From Ipomoea triloba (taxonomy: Eukaryota; Streptophyta; Magnoliopsida; Solanales; Convolvulaceae): a DNA stretch of 64,000 bases. Positions within the stretch are counted from its first letter, which is position 1, and the number at the start of each line of letters is the position of its first letter. Below, piece by piece: positions 1 to 11,468 of this stretch. Under the pieces are notes generated by a model. The model ran no database searches, was not told the DNA's origin, and saw only the letters and a program-made list of their open reading frames with translations. Position numbers and translations under genes: made by a program. Location: positions 22,948,804 to 23,012,803 of the forward strand of contig NC_044918.1 in NCBI RefSeq assembly GCF_003576645.1, written 5' to 3'.

Positions 1-450
1 GCATTAATGATTTTATGGTTCCAGATTTTCTCATTTTTGGCATCCCATAATTTCCAACAAATAGAGATCAACATACAAAGATCACTGTCGTTCTTGTTAC
101 TAAAATTAAGCTCAAGACCCCCTCATTTGTAGAGGATGATACAACATTGAAAGTAAGTAGTGACTGCCTTGTATTCTTAGAATGAGGATATTTTTTGGCA
201 ACCAAGCATATGGTTTCTTAAGGAAGAAGTGTCATGCTTTTTTGGCTCGCATGCAAACAATTTTGCATAGTACAAGCACTTTCCCTTAATTAATTTTCCA
301 TTGGAGTCAAGAATTTTTTCAAAGTGATCCCAAACTTTGGATCTAGACTCAACCTCTCTCCTCTTTTTTCAGGAACAGCAAGAGCCACCTAAAACTGCTA
401 AGGATTTGTTTTAGTGCCTTGGGTCAAATAGCAACCGATTTTTTTTGCCT
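1..450. other. Unassigned sequence upstream of copia remnant
   Basis: No open frame, splice-bounded exon or recognisable repeat is visible. The last ~80 bases run into the gag-end/protease remnant of the copia element that follows, so part of this may be its eroded gag region; the 5' LTR of that element is not in the window. Confidence 0.4.
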
Positions 451-1121
451 TCGTTTAGGGACTTCGAATCCTCAGGCTAATTTGGTGTTTCAGAATGGTT
501 TGGGTGCCTCATCAAATTCTCATACTTGGTTAACAGACACTAGGCCACACATCATGCAACTTCGAACTTAGCTGCCCTTTCTACCTCGGAAAAGTACACT
601 AGTAATGACACTTTACGTGTCGGTGATGGTATGGGCATGTCCATTAATCGTGTTGGTCATGCTACTTTTAATACCTCATCTAGGTCCCTTAAGTTATCTA
701 ATATTCTCCATGTTTCTGGTTTATTAACATCTTTATTGCCTGTTCAAAAGTTTGCATCAGATAATAAAGTGTTTTTTGAGTTTCACCCTCCATTTTGTTG
801 TAAAGGATATCACCACCAAGGAAATCCTTCTGCAGGGCAGTAGCTCTGGGGGGCTATATACTCTTCCTATTCCAGTTTCTTCTCCCTCTATCTTTTTTTC
901 AGCTCGTGTTTTTTCGTCTGTTTGCCATAACCGACTAGGTGATCCTCATCATCGTGTCCTTATTCGTGTTCTTCAATCATGTCCGGTTAGTGGGTTTAGA
1001 AATAATATTCATGATAATTCTAGTTTGTGTAATGTGTGTCAATTGAGAAATCTGCGCGGTTTCCTTTACCACGTGCTTAGTCGTCTAGTTTGAATATTCT
1101 TGATTTAGTATACACTAATAT

Positions 1122-1934
1122 ATGGGGTCCAGCTTCATTATTTCTACAAATGGCTATCGTTATTTTGTCATTTTTATTGATGATTACTCTCACTACACTT
1201 GGTTCTTTCCCATGAAACTAAAATATGATCTCTATGCTATTTTTGATAGATTCCGTACCCTTGTTGAGAGATCCTTTAGTCGAAAAATAAAATCCATTCA
1301 ATCTGATTTGGGAGCTGAATACAAAAAGCTACATCGATATTTTGTTCAGTTAGGGATCCATTATAGAAAATCTTGTGTGTATACTCATGAATATAATGGT
1401 CGTGTTGAAAGAAAACACAAACATATAGTTGAAACTGGTCTAGCACTCCTAACTCATGCCTCTATTGCATATAAGTTTTGGGATTGTGCGTTTGAGACTG
1501 CTGTATACTTAATCAATAAAATGCCATCATTTGTGTTAAATAACTCCAGCCCTCATCTTATGTTGCATAAATCCCCTCCTTCTTATTCGTTTATTCATTT
1601 CTTTTGTTGTCTGTGTTATCATCACTTAAGGCCCTATAATCGTCATAAAATGGACTATAAGTCATCTCCTTGTGTTTTTGTAGGTTACCCAGAGTTTTTT
1701 AGGGGGTATAGGTGCATGGACTTACAGACTAATAAAATCTATGTATGTAGGCATGTCATACTTGATGAAGGGGTTTTTTCCTTTGCTACTAAATCTCCCT
1801 TGCAGGTGGTGTTGCACACTTGCGATGCACCATGGGCTGAATCTGTGATGAAGTCTAACATTCTTGCCACACAATCAACATCCGTACCTCCTCTAGTTAT
1901 TCATTGCCCATGTGGCAAATCTGTCCGGCCATAA
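1122..1934 (+). pseudogene. Copia integrase core fragment
   Basis: This is the longest surviving frame (270 codons) of the copia remnant. It carries the integrase catalytic-core layout: an FIDDYSHYTWFFPMK block near the start, an IQSDLGAEY block (second acidic position), and the YNGRVERKHKHIVE block holding the catalytic Glu. The first Asp of the triad and the zinc-binding N-terminus lie before this frame in broken sequence. The C-terminal end resembles the FVGYPEFFRGYRCMD region that follows the core in plant copia. It is part of the broken element and not a host gene. Confidence 0.8.
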
Positions 1935-3075
1935 GCTCGCACTCAAGCCATGACTACTCGGAGCCAGTCTCAAGCTCCCTGTACAGCTCTACCTGCTCAG
2001 GTTTGTCCTACTGAACCCACTTGTTATACTCAACCAGTTAAGCACACCGAATGGCATGATGCAAATGGATCAAGAATTCAATGCTCTTCTTCAAAATCAG
2101 ACATGGTGTCTTGTTCCTTATATATCTGATATGAATGTCACTGGATGTAAATGGGTCTTTCGCACAAAATGAAATGCTGATGGTATAATTGAGAGACACA
2201 AGGCTAGGTTAGTAGCAAAAGGTTTTAATCAAGTTCCAGGTCAGGACTTCTTTGATACATTCAGCCTTGTGGTCAAACCCACTACTGTCAGATTATTAAT
2301 GTCTTTAGCTATATCCTCTGGTTGGGTTGTTAGACAGCTTGATGTCCATAATGCCTTTCTAAATGGCAATCTGTCTGAAAGTGTGTATATGAAGCAACTC
2401 CTGGTTATATTGATGCTCAGTATCCCACTCATGTTTGTTTGCTTAAACGTTCGTTGTATAACTTAAAACAAGCTCCTAGAGCTTGGTTTAATCGTCTGCA
2501 CTTTTTTTTTTTTTTTACTTTATGTTGGTTTTCAAACATCCAAAACAAATGTGTCTCTATTTTATTACTCACAAGATTTTGCTTACGTGTACCTCTTAGT
2601 CTATGTTGATGACATACTTGTGATGGGGAGTGATCCAGATCTTGTAACCCATTTATTATCAAAGTTGTCTGCTGCTTTTAAGATTAGAGATCTTGGTGAA
2701 CTTGGTTTCTTTCTTGATATTGAGACAATTAAATGTGATGATAGAATACTACTTTCACAAAAGAGATATATGACTGATATTTTGAAACGTGCTAGAATGA
2801 CATAATGTAAAGCATTATCTACTCCTATTTATGGTGTGATAATCTTGGTGTTACATACATGTCTGCAAATCCAATTTTTCATGCGAGTACCAAACATGTT
2901 GAGATTGATTATCACTTTGTTAGAAACAGAGTTGCTTCAGGAGATATTCAAATAAACTTTATTTCAACCAAAAATCAACTTGCCAATATATTTACTAAAG
3001 CTCTGTCTAGTCCTAGATTTTCTTTTCTTAGATACAAGCTACAAGTTACTAGCTTACCCTGTGCTTGAGGGAGAG

Positions 3076-3233
3076 TATTAGGACTCTATGTATTTGAGTT
3101 AGATTATGACTTCCTGTTCTAGGCTTCCTGTGATTCCCCTATTCTAGTTTCCTTGAGATTCTCTCATTATATATATCCATGTAATTTGCATATTTGAACT
3201 ACCCCATTCAATACAATTCATATCGTTCTCATC
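3076..3233 (+). repeat. 3' LTR of decayed copia, about 158 bp
   Basis: It starts TATTAGGACTC directly after the purine tract and ends GTTCTCATC. The same two ends bound the 146-153-bp LTRs of the element at 15080-20177 in the opposite orientation, which supports the boundaries. The ends are not the usual TG..CA. Confidence 0.75.
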
Positions 3234-4430
3234 ATTAACACTTATTTTTTTCACATTTATTTTATTTTAGATTAACGTTATAAAATTAACACAAGTTTAA
3301 TTTCATGTGATATTTAGACCTTATTTTTAAAATATATTTGATTTAAATAGAATAAATATAATTTTTTCTTTTAAGTCCAATATATGTAAGATTTTTACAT
3401 TTGAATCTGAATCAAATTTATATATGTATATAACTTAACTAAAAATATATCCGAACAAATAACCTATTAGGTTTACCTAAAATTTAGTTTAGATAATATT
3501 AATATTTTTTTGAGCTAATATTTAAAATATTTTTGGATATATTCATTTGAATGACATGTATAGAAATATATAATTTTTACTTTGAATCCTAATATAGTAA
3601 TATTTTTATATATGTAAAATTTTAATATCCGATATCCTGGCCAAACTTGTATTACGATATAACATAAATAATATTCGAACCAATAATCAATTGAGTTCAA
3701 TCAAAATATAAAACTTGGTATAGAGTTCTTTTTTTAATTTTGATAGTGTAAATAAATAATGCCTAACTTTAAGTATAAACCAAATAAGTTATGTTTAAAT
3801 AAGTAATGCAAGTAGAAAGGATAGAGATAATGATAAGTATGTAAAAGCATATGAAAATGAATGTAATTGTATCATAATAATGAATAAATTTGTAAGTAGA
3901 TAATGGTGATGAGAATGTGGTTATAGTGACATATAGCCAAATTGATGATAGATGATTATATTTTTCATTTAGAAAACAGTTTTAATAATTTTCCAATTTT
4001 CTAAAAAACTGGAAAATTGTTTCCTTTCTTCAAAATGGATGTGCTAATAAACATGTTATCTGTTTTCTATTCTCCAATTTTCCAGAAAACTGAAGAAATT
4101 TTTCTGTTAGTAAACGGGCCAATATTTGTCTACATAAAGTGTTTGCTTCATACCCGATTAGGTTTTTAAAAATGATTTTCTTAAACTTTATTTCCCAAAT
4201 ACATAATAAGAGCCCTCAGAATATTTGGCTCAAAAAACATTTTTAAGTGATTTAATATTTTATTAAAAAATCTTATAAATAATGTAACAAAAGAGAACTA
4301 AAAAATAAATTTGAAAGTCTCATATTTTTTAGAGATGTTCTATATTTCTTTGAACGAAACAAGGACATATAGCATTTTAATGTTCACGAAGTTATGTGAT
4401 ATAATGTAAATCAAACATCACATTAATAAA
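3234..4430. other. AT-rich intergenic sequence
   Basis: No coding signal is visible. Around 3960-4125 there is a stretch of the type TTTTCCAATTTTCT...GAAAACTG ending near an AAACGGGCC motif, resembling the MITE group seen at 34545-34975; boundaries are not definable. The rest is low-complexity AT-rich sequence. Confidence 0.4.
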
Positions 4431-4809
4431 GAAGTGTTAGCCAATGATCTGTAGACAATGGATTGTTAAAGTGACCCATGTTTATAGAAAGCAAAGCTAG
4501 ATTGTGAATAAGTTGGCAAAGCTTTCATTGGGTTATGCCAGATTGACAAGGACTCGGTGATGCTGGATTCTCTTAATGGCATGTTTGGTAGAACTTCGGT
4601 CTGTTTGGAAACTTGTAAAATGTTTTTCGGAAAATGATTTCCAAAAAATAACTCATTTTCTAGAAATATTTTAATTTTCTAGTGTTTGCTTGAATATCAT
4701 AAAACTATATTTTTCTGTTTGGCAGAAAGATAAGAAATTGCATTTTTTCTGTTTAGTTCATTTATCTAAAAATTAACATATTATTTGAAATAATAATAAT
4801 AATAATAAT

Positions 4810-5090
4810 ATGTGGTGGTGGTGGTGGTGGGGTGGTGGGGTGTGGTGGTGGTAGTGGCGATGGTGAGGTGGTGGTGTTAGTTTTTGTGGTGGTGGTGGTG
4901 CTAGTGTTGGTCGTATTGGTTGCAGTAGCAGTGGTGGTATGGTAGTAGTGATGGTAGTGTGGTAGTGGTGTCGGTGTTGGTGTGGTGTGGTAGTGGTGTT
5001 GGTGATGGTGGTGGTGATGGTGATGTCATGATAGTGGTGATGGTGTCGTGTTGTGGTGTAGGGGTGTCGGTGATGGTGGTTTGGTGGTAA
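4810..5090 (+). repeat. Imperfect (TGG)n / (GGT)n repeat tract
   Basis: About 280 bases are built almost entirely of GGT/GTG triplets with scattered A, C and T interruptions. The tract is flanked on both sides by short AAT repeats (around 4792-4810 and 5088-5100). It has no coding potential of note. Confidence 0.85.
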
Positions 5091-5219
5091 TAATAATAAT
5101 CTAGAAACTAACTTTAAAAAAATAGACGGAAGATAGATAGAAATGTTATGAGGTTACTAAAGCCTTATTTCGGGCAAAACTACAAGAAAGAGAAATATAG
5201 AAGATCATGTCTTAAATAT

Positions 5220-7349
5220 AAATGGCTTATTAGAGAGGCTAGAAGAATTAAATATCTTCCTTTGACACTAAGCTTGAAGTAGACTTAATTTTGCAATCTC
5301 TTCCTAATCCTTTTCGGCCTTTCATAATGATTTTTCATGTGAACAAACTTCATTGTTCCAAATTTGATATGCACAATATGTTGTACATTGCTCATGTCAC
5401 AATGAAGGGTATGCACACTGATATAATTCTTTTGGCTTCTTCGAAACCAAAGATGAAGAGAAAGAACATGAAAGTTTCTAAAGTGAAACCAATTAGGGGA
5501 GTGACCAAAACAAAAGGGAAAGTTGCAAGTAAAGAAATGTTTCCATTGCAACAAAGAAAGGCATTGGTAAATGAATCGTACATAGTACTTGAAGTCTTTG
5601 AAGGTCAAAGGCGATAACAAATCTTCAGAAGGTATGTCTATTATGCTCATTAATGATACTAGTTTTTCAAATGATCCAGGAGCAACTTCACATGTTTGTG
5701 TATTGTTGCAGGATCTAAGAAGAAGTAGGGAGTTGATTAAAGATGAGATTGCTCTAAGTATGAGAGAAATGGAGCAAGTGTTGCTGCATTTGTTGTTGGA
5801 GCTTTACCTATTCATTTTTCATTTAATCATATTTTTAAAAAGGCTATTTATTTGTTTCTAGTATTTAGAGACATTATCTTCATTCCAGTTGAGAATAATT
5901 ATAAATTTTCTTTTATGAATAATGTTTATTAGATTTGTTTAAATAATAAATGAGATGGCACTAGAACACCATTAAATAGTATTTATTATTTAAATGTGAT
6001 TGATGATAGTATAAATGCGCATTTAATACATGTTGATGTATGTGGTCCATTTAATAAAATAGATCGTAGATCCTAAATTAAGTTCCATTCAAATATGTTC
6101 AAAAGACTCTAGAGATATGGAAAAGCCAGTCGATCTTAAGGATGTTAAGAATTGAGGTTACATGGCTTATATCAAAAGTCTAAAACGGACAAATTGGAAA
6201 CCAGATCTGAAAAAGTTATGAAGATATAGCTTGCTAAAGAGTTTGTTGAGAAACCTTCCTAGCCTAATCAGATTAGAAATCTGTGCAATATGAACCAAAA
6301 GTTATGCCTCCTCTTTGGAAAAGTGTTAGACATATTTGTGCATTAAACATATAATAGTTGTCTTCATGATGTAGAGACACTCTTTGTAGTTGCAGATAAT
6401 GGTTCTAGGGACAATCCTATCATTTACAAAGAGGTGATATCAAATTTCAATTCTAGAATATGGAATATCTGGTTTGACGAAGTAGTCAAATTTTTGACCA
6501 TATTGTAAAAATTGATGATCCATGTGTATAAAATGGTCATGGGAGTGCTATCACATATCTTGTATTGTATATAGATGACATACTAGTAATTAGAAATGAT
6601 GTAAGCATGATGACTCCAGCAAAAAGTTTAGTTATTTAAAACTTTCTGTATGAAAGATCTAGGAAAGACAACCTATATTCTTGGAATTCGAGTTTATAGA
6701 AATAAATTAAAAAGATTAATAGGTTTATCTCAGAGTATGTACATAAAACACTGAAGGGGTTCAATATGTTAGATTCCAAGAAAGATTTATTACTTTTCAG
6801 GCACGAAATCCATCTAAGAGTTTGTGTCTTTACACGACTAAAGAGAGGGATCGCATGAGTAAGATACCATAGGATTCGGCAGTTGGAAGTCTTATACATG
6901 TAATGTTATGTACAAGAATTGATGTTGCTCATGCAGTGAGTGTCACTTGCAGATATCAATCAAATCCAAGTGAAGAACACTAGACATCAGTTAAGCAACT
7001 AGGAATTTAGTCTTAACTGATGAAAATGAGTATTAAAGATTGAAGGATACACAGATTTCGATTTTCTATCAGACCCAGATGATATAAATTCTACATCTTG
7101 TAAGAGTGGTGAAATCAGTTGGAAGAGTTCCAAACAGGAAATGATCGCAGATTCAACCATTGGAGCTGAGTGTATTACATTTTTGCTATCATCTCCTAAG
7201 AGAGTTTGTTGGAAAGGGAGATATAGTGATACAAATAACAGCATCAACAGAGCATATCCGTTTCTATACCACTTAATCAAGATCGAGCAATTAGATTGGC
7301 ATCTTGAGAATATGAGAATTACCGATTGGCTCTAGTGCAAGTGGGAAAC
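5220..7349 (+). mobile_element. Decayed Ty1/copia retrotransposon, second lineage
   Basis: Gag residues appear at 5280-5620, where the translated run VDLILQSLPNPFRPF.. matches the conserved plant copia gag segment; the zinc knuckle is frame-shifted. A protease-like DPGATSHVC block lies near 5670-5700. Pre-integrase, integrase and most of RT are eroded. RT/RNase H blocks return at 6550-7150: a YIDDILV motif near 6570, DSAVGSL, and SCKSGEISWKSSKQE near 7100. It ends in the purine tract GTGGGAAAC before a TGTTAG LTR start at 7350. This layout belongs to a different copia lineage from the element at 451-3233. It is heavily mutated, and the 5' LTR was not found. Confidence 0.75.
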
Positions 7350-7703
7350 TGTTAGACATGTATGCCTTATGAGTTAGGAGCCAACATTTATTGTTTTGGG
7401 CATTGTATTCTAATTAAATAAATATAATAAATAAATGTTTTTATTTATTTTATTTTGGCTTAATTAACAGTTGATACTATTTCATACAATTTTCTTAATT
7501 CTTCATCCATAAGAGTTAAGAATATAAGTGACGAAGAATTTATTAATGAAGTATTGTAAAAATGTTCATAGTCATTGGAATTCTAATTCAGCATTAGACT
7601 TCTAATAAGACTAGCACATTATCCTTTTTATGGTGAGTCTCATGGCATTTCGTATGAGATACGGAGAGTGGAAATGTGGATGATTGTTAGAGAACAAGTC
7701 ATT
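7350..7703 (+). repeat. Probable 3' LTR of second-lineage copia
   Basis: It begins TGTTAGACATG right after a polypurine tract and has the AT-rich, gene-free character of a copia LTR. The right boundary (near an AACA at about 7703) is a guess because the matching 5' LTR is absent. Confidence 0.45.
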
Positions 7704-7774
7704 TAACAATGATTGACTACAACGTACTGCATGATGTTTACCTACGTGTCATCAATATGTTGTATGTGTACAAG

Positions 7775-8035
7775 TGTTGGTGTGTAAGAAAATTGACTCC
7801 CCTTCCTCCTACAACAGGCTTCTCCTTATACTCCAGGTGCAACGACTCCTCTTCTATGAGTTGTAACAGACAGTATGATAGTGAGTTTTCAATGTATGGT
7901 GATGGAACCGTTGATAATAACTCTTCTCTTCAATGTGCAGTCCTTACGTAACTGATGGCCGTTTATCTTCCTTCGAGTCAATGCGTGTCTTCTTGCGGTT
8001 CGGGTCGGGGTGCTGCGTGCTTAATTATTCTGTCA
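7775..8035 (-). repeat. Truncated 3' LTR of gypsy-like element
   Basis: It is near-identical to 9650-9910. On the minus strand it begins TGACAG directly after a polypurine tract, and it stops short of the full LTR length. Confidence 0.75.
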
Positions 8036-8382
8036 CCAGCCCCCCTACTCCCTGGTTTGCGAGAGTAGCTGAGTCAACTAGGGAGTAATAATAGTGCAGA
8101 AGACAGTTGAATTTTTTTTGAAAGGCAAAACGCGGCGGACGAGGCTGCCGAAGCCCTAGCCTCTACCAACTGTGGCCTCGGCCGATTGTGGCTAAGGCCA
8201 CGCCTTGGCCGATTGTGCCCGAGGCCAGGCCTTGGCCGATTGTAGGCCCTGGTTCAATTTTTTTTTTTTTGGACGCTTTGTGTGCGAGCTCACTTCGACC
8301 GGCCGTAGGCTCGTCCAAAGGTTAGTTCTTCCGTAGGGTTGTGAGCGAGGTTAGGCCCCGTACTACTCCTTAGGGGATAGCG

Positions 8383-8683
8383 TTTTCGTAATCAAGCTTT
8401 AAGCTTGATCAAGAAGAACACCCTTCTGTCAGGTAGCTAGCGAGATCGGGTCCCGTGCCGGCCCTAAGGGAATAAAGTGTAGTGTTTTTGTAACCAAGCC
8501 TTAAGCTTGACCAAGAAAACACCCATCCGTCGGGTAGCTAGTGAGATCGGATCTCTTGCCGGCCATAAGAGAATAGAGTGTAGTGTTTTCGTAACCAAGC
8601 CTTAAGCTTCACCAAGAAAATACCCATCCGTTGTGTAGCTAACGAGATCAGATCATGTGCCAGCCCTAAGGGAAGAGTGTAGA
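8383..8683 (+). repeat. Three ~101-bp tandem repeats
   Basis: Units start at 8383, 8484 and 8585. Each contains CAAGC(T/C)TTAAGCTT, then a GTAGCTA(G/A)(C/T)GAGATC block, then GCC(G/A)GCC(C/A)TAAG. A more degenerate partial unit precedes the first. They lie inside the gypsy-like element. Confidence 0.85.
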
Positions 8684-8784
8684 TTTTTTTTAACAAAATT
8701 GATCAAGGCGGACTATGACCAATAGTTACATCAATAACTGCTAGATTCTCTTGCTTTTGGAGGGGGACGCATGGAGGCGGAGGC

Positions 8785-9345
8785 GCAGACGAATGGAAGC
8801 GGACGCACCTGAGGAGGCGGATGCACAAGTGGAAGAGGCAGACGCACTTGATGAGGTTGATGCAAAAGTGGAGGAAGTGAACGCACAAGTGGAGGAGGCG
8901 AATGCACAAGTGGAGGAGGCGGACGCACTTGAGGAGGCGGACGCACTTGAGGAGGTAGATGCACAAGTGGATGAAGCGGTGCATTGGATGAGGCGGACGC
9001 CACTTGAGGAAGCGACGCCACTTGAGGAAGCGACACCACTGGAGGCGGATGTACTTGATGAGGCGGACGCCACTTGAGGAGGCGACGCACTAGATGAGGC
9101 GGATGCCACTTGAGGAAGCGACCCACTGGATGAGGCGGACGGCACTTGAGGAGGCGACACACCGGGTGAGGCGGACGCCACTTGAGGAGGCGATGCCACT
9201 GGAGGCGGACGCAGTTAACGAGGAGGACGCCACTTGAGGAGGCGAAGCCACTGGAGGCGGATGCACTTGACGAGGCAGACGCCACTTGAGGAAGCAACGC
9301 ACTAGATGAGGTCGACGCCACTTGAGGAGGCGACACCACTCATGA
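8785..9345 (-). repeat. GAGGCGGACGC minisatellite in the gag region
   Basis: Roughly 560 bp of 18-27-bp units built on GAGGCGGACGC(C)ACTTGAG. It is GC-rich against an AT-rich background. The open frames across it on both strands are simply consequences of the triplet-compatible repeat and should not be read as proteins. It lies immediately downstream (minus strand) of a short gag-like reading frame. Confidence 0.85.
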
Positions 9346-9410
9346 ACTTGTTGCAAAATCACACCCAGTTCGAGTTCATCGCGATCAGCTTGGGCTACTA
9401 CGATCTCCAA
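9333..9410 (-). pseudogene. Gag-like N-terminal stub
   Basis: On the minus strand, downstream of the LTR end and putative primer site, a Met-initiated frame reads MEIVVAQADRDELELG.. for about 26 codons before entering the minisatellite. Its place is right for gag, but I cannot identify the family from so few residues. Confidence 0.35.
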
Positions 9411-9489
9411 TGACCAATGATAAGCTAATATTTTTGTAATATGTAGAGCTTGCCTGAGATTTGATCTTAGCTCTCAACAAGAGCACCAA

Positions 9490-9910
9490 TGACGGTAAAT
9501 ATGTTACCGGAATATCGTTTGTATTATTAGTTCAATACAATAAGTGATTTCAGTGTTAATACAGTAGTGTTGGTGTGTAAGAAAATCGACTCCCTCCGTG
9601 TTAATACTGGTGTGTAAGAAAATTGACTCCCTCAGTGTTAATACAGTAGTGTTGGTGTGTAAGAAAATCGACTCCCCTTCCTCCTACAACAGACTTCTAC
9701 TTATACTCTAGGTGCAACGACTCCTCTTCTATGAGTTGTAACAGACAGTATGATGGTGAGCTTTCAACGTATGGTGATGGAGCCGTTGATAATAACTCTT
9801 CCCTTCAATGTGCAGTCCTTACGTAACTGGTGGCCGTTTATCTTCCTTCGAGTCAATGCTTGTCTTCTTGCGATTCGGGTTGGGGTGCTGCGTGCCCAAT
9901 TATCCTGTCA
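9490..9910 (-). repeat. 5' LTR of gypsy-like element, about 421 bp
   Basis: It runs on the minus strand from TGACAGG to CGTCA. It includes a threefold internal repeat of a ~45-bp block (about 9555-9695) carrying GTGTGTAAGAAAAT(C/T)GACTCCC. Confidence 0.6.
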
Positions 9911-10465
9911 GATGTAAATCATGATAATTTAGCTGAACACAGATGCTAGACCTTTGCTTATTGCGCATAAGGATCCCCCTCACTTTTAGAGGTTGCTCTC
10001 ACGCTGCCGCTGGTGAGAGTCGATCCATGATCATTGTTTCCAAACTTCATGAAGTGTTGAGTCAGGATGAATGTTTTTTTTTTTTTTTTTGAGTCACTTA
10101 GTAAAATTGAATAAAATTGTACATAAATTTCAAATTAAGGTTATAACAGCAATAGAAAATATATGCATGTAATCAATTGCAATAATATTTTTTTTTGGTA
10201 TTGTGCTTACTTTTTTAGTATTACAAATTCTTTACAATTTTAATTTTTTTTACGGAAGTTCTTTTTTAAAGATCAGAAATTAAACAGAAAAAAAAAAAAA
10301 AGAGTACGGAGTAGTTATTTATTTGGGGCGTAAACAATAGCACGTGAACAACTTTAATTGTGTAATGGATTTTTACCTACCCGGAGGAGAAATACGCGGT
10401 AATACAAGGTTGGAAGACATATTCAACCCGAATAGTCAAATACTCAAATACCAATCATTATTGCA
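9911..10465. other. AT-rich sequence without recognised genes
   Basis: Poly-T and poly-A tracts (10075-10092, 10285-10305) lie in otherwise unassigned sequence. No reading frame or paired repeat was found. Confidence 0.4.
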
Positions 10466-10470
10466 TAGAC

Positions 10471-10712
10471 TATGGTCCACACACCTGTGTGGACCATGAA
10501 TATAAGGTACATTATTTTTATACTGAAGGTACATTATTTTTGTACCGAAGGTACATTATTTTAGGGTACATTATTTTTGTACTGAAAGTACATTATTTTA
10601 TAGCACTATAAAAAAATGTATCTTCAGTACAAAAATAATATACCTTCAGTATAAAAATAATGTACCTTATATTCATGGTCCACACAACTATGTGGACCAT
10701 GGTCCACACAAT
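10471..10712. mobile_element. Fold-back (palindromic) MITE-like element
   Basis: The left arm reads ATGGTCCACACACCTGTGTG, then GGACCATGAATATAAGGTAC and ATTATTT. The right arm is its inverse with small differences. Inside the arms the motif GTACATTATTTTT(A/G)TACTGAAG recurs. The RNA of either strand would fold into a ~100-bp hairpin. No clear target duplication was seen. Confidence 0.75.
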
Positions 10713-10735
10713 AATTTACCAGTCTAATACTACCT

Positions 10736-11468
10736 TGGCTATGTTTGGCAAACCTAGCTGAAAAGGTAGCCTGAAAAGTAGCTGAAAATTGAAAAGCTAT
10801 AAGCTCGAAGCTGAAATCTGAAGAGTTGTTAAGCTAGCTGTTATGCTTAAAAGTGTTTGGTAAAATTAGCTTTTTGATAAGTTGATAAATGTAAATAGAC
10901 TAAAAAGGACATCTTCATACAATTTAAATAATTTTAAATTTAAATAGGTTTTTTTATATATTAAAATATAAAATAATGAAATTAATATATTTAAATAAAA
11001 TATTAAAATATAAAATAATGAAATTAATATATTTAAATAAAATATAAAGTAAGAACATATAGAAATTAATATATTTAAATAAAATATAAAGTAAGAACAT
11101 ATATTTGAAAATATATAAAGTAAAAAAAAATGTTTATAATTCATAAGATTAGTTCATATAAAAATTAATGTTCAAACACAAATGTCAAACTGAAATTACA
11201 ACCAAACGTAATGAAAAGAAAATGTCAAAAGGATTTTAATTGAGAGGGATAAAGGGTGTCATTTATTTAAAATAATAAGGATAAAGATGGAAAAACGTTA
11301 AAAAGCTACTAGCTTATTTTTGAAAAGCTACCCCAAGTAGCGTTTCAAAATAAGCTCTTATTTTAAGCTACTAGCTTATTTTGAGAACATTACCAAACAG
11401 AGCTTATAGCTTATTAGTAGCTTAAAATAAACTATAAGCTCCTAAATAAGCTCTGCCAAACAGACTCC
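10736..11468 (+). mobile_element. MITE-like element, GTTTGGCAAACC family, copy A
   Basis: The left end reads GGCTATGTTTGGCAAACC; the right end, inverted, reads GAGTCTGTTTGGCAGAG. The interior is AT-rich with AAGCTAC/TAGCTTATTTT blocks in inverse orientation near the right end. Copies B, C and D of the same family lie at 57718-60165. It carries no coding sequence. The superfamily is not determined. Confidence 0.7.

Larger units (their letters stand above)
451..3233 (+). mobile_element. Decayed Ty1/copia retrotransposon (5' part missing)
   Basis: The reading direction is plus, and the domains appear in copia order in broken frames. A protease/GAG-pre-integrase stretch (about 540-1090) includes the phrase TLRVGDG and a conserved NILHVSGL segment. 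The integrase core lies at 1122-1934, RT at about 2090-2800 including the YVDDILVM active-site block, and an RNase H tail at 2830-3068 (TKHVEIDYHFVRN). It ends in a purine-rich tract (GAGGGAGAG, about 3067-3075) followed by a 3' LTR. Stops and frameshifts separate the blocks, and the RT-RNase H linker is deleted. The encoded fragments resemble those of the minus-strand element at 15080-20177, so the two look like members of one family. No 5' LTR or primer-binding site was found. It is not capable of coding for a polyprotein. Confidence 0.85.
7775..9910 (-). mobile_element. Truncated non-autonomous gypsy-like LTR element
   Basis: A 261-bp direct repeat (7775-8035 and 9650-9910) marks two LTR copies. 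On the minus strand each starts TGACAG. A polypurine tract (GGGAGTAGGGGGGCTGG) abuts the LTR at 8035, fixing minus orientation. At the other end the LTR continues to about 9490, ends CGTCA, and is followed by TTGGTGCTCTTGTTGAG (9489-9473), which sits where a primer-binding site belongs. The left LTR lacks its last ~160 bp, so the element is truncated there and no target duplication exists. Inside there is only a short gag-like start and tandem repeats; no pol is present. Confidence 0.7.

Noticed and set aside
5285..5650. 121-codon minus-strand frame
   Set aside because: It is the shadow of the copia gag fragment on the plus strand, which has the recognisable LQSLPNPFRPF segment.
8703..9410. 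Long open frames on both strands (Ser/Pro/Leu-rich or Glu/Ala/Asp-rich proteins)
   Set aside because: They are produced by the GAGGCGGACGC minisatellite, which has units close to multiples of three; several overlapping frames are open at once and none has a supported start or domain apart from the short gag-like stub.
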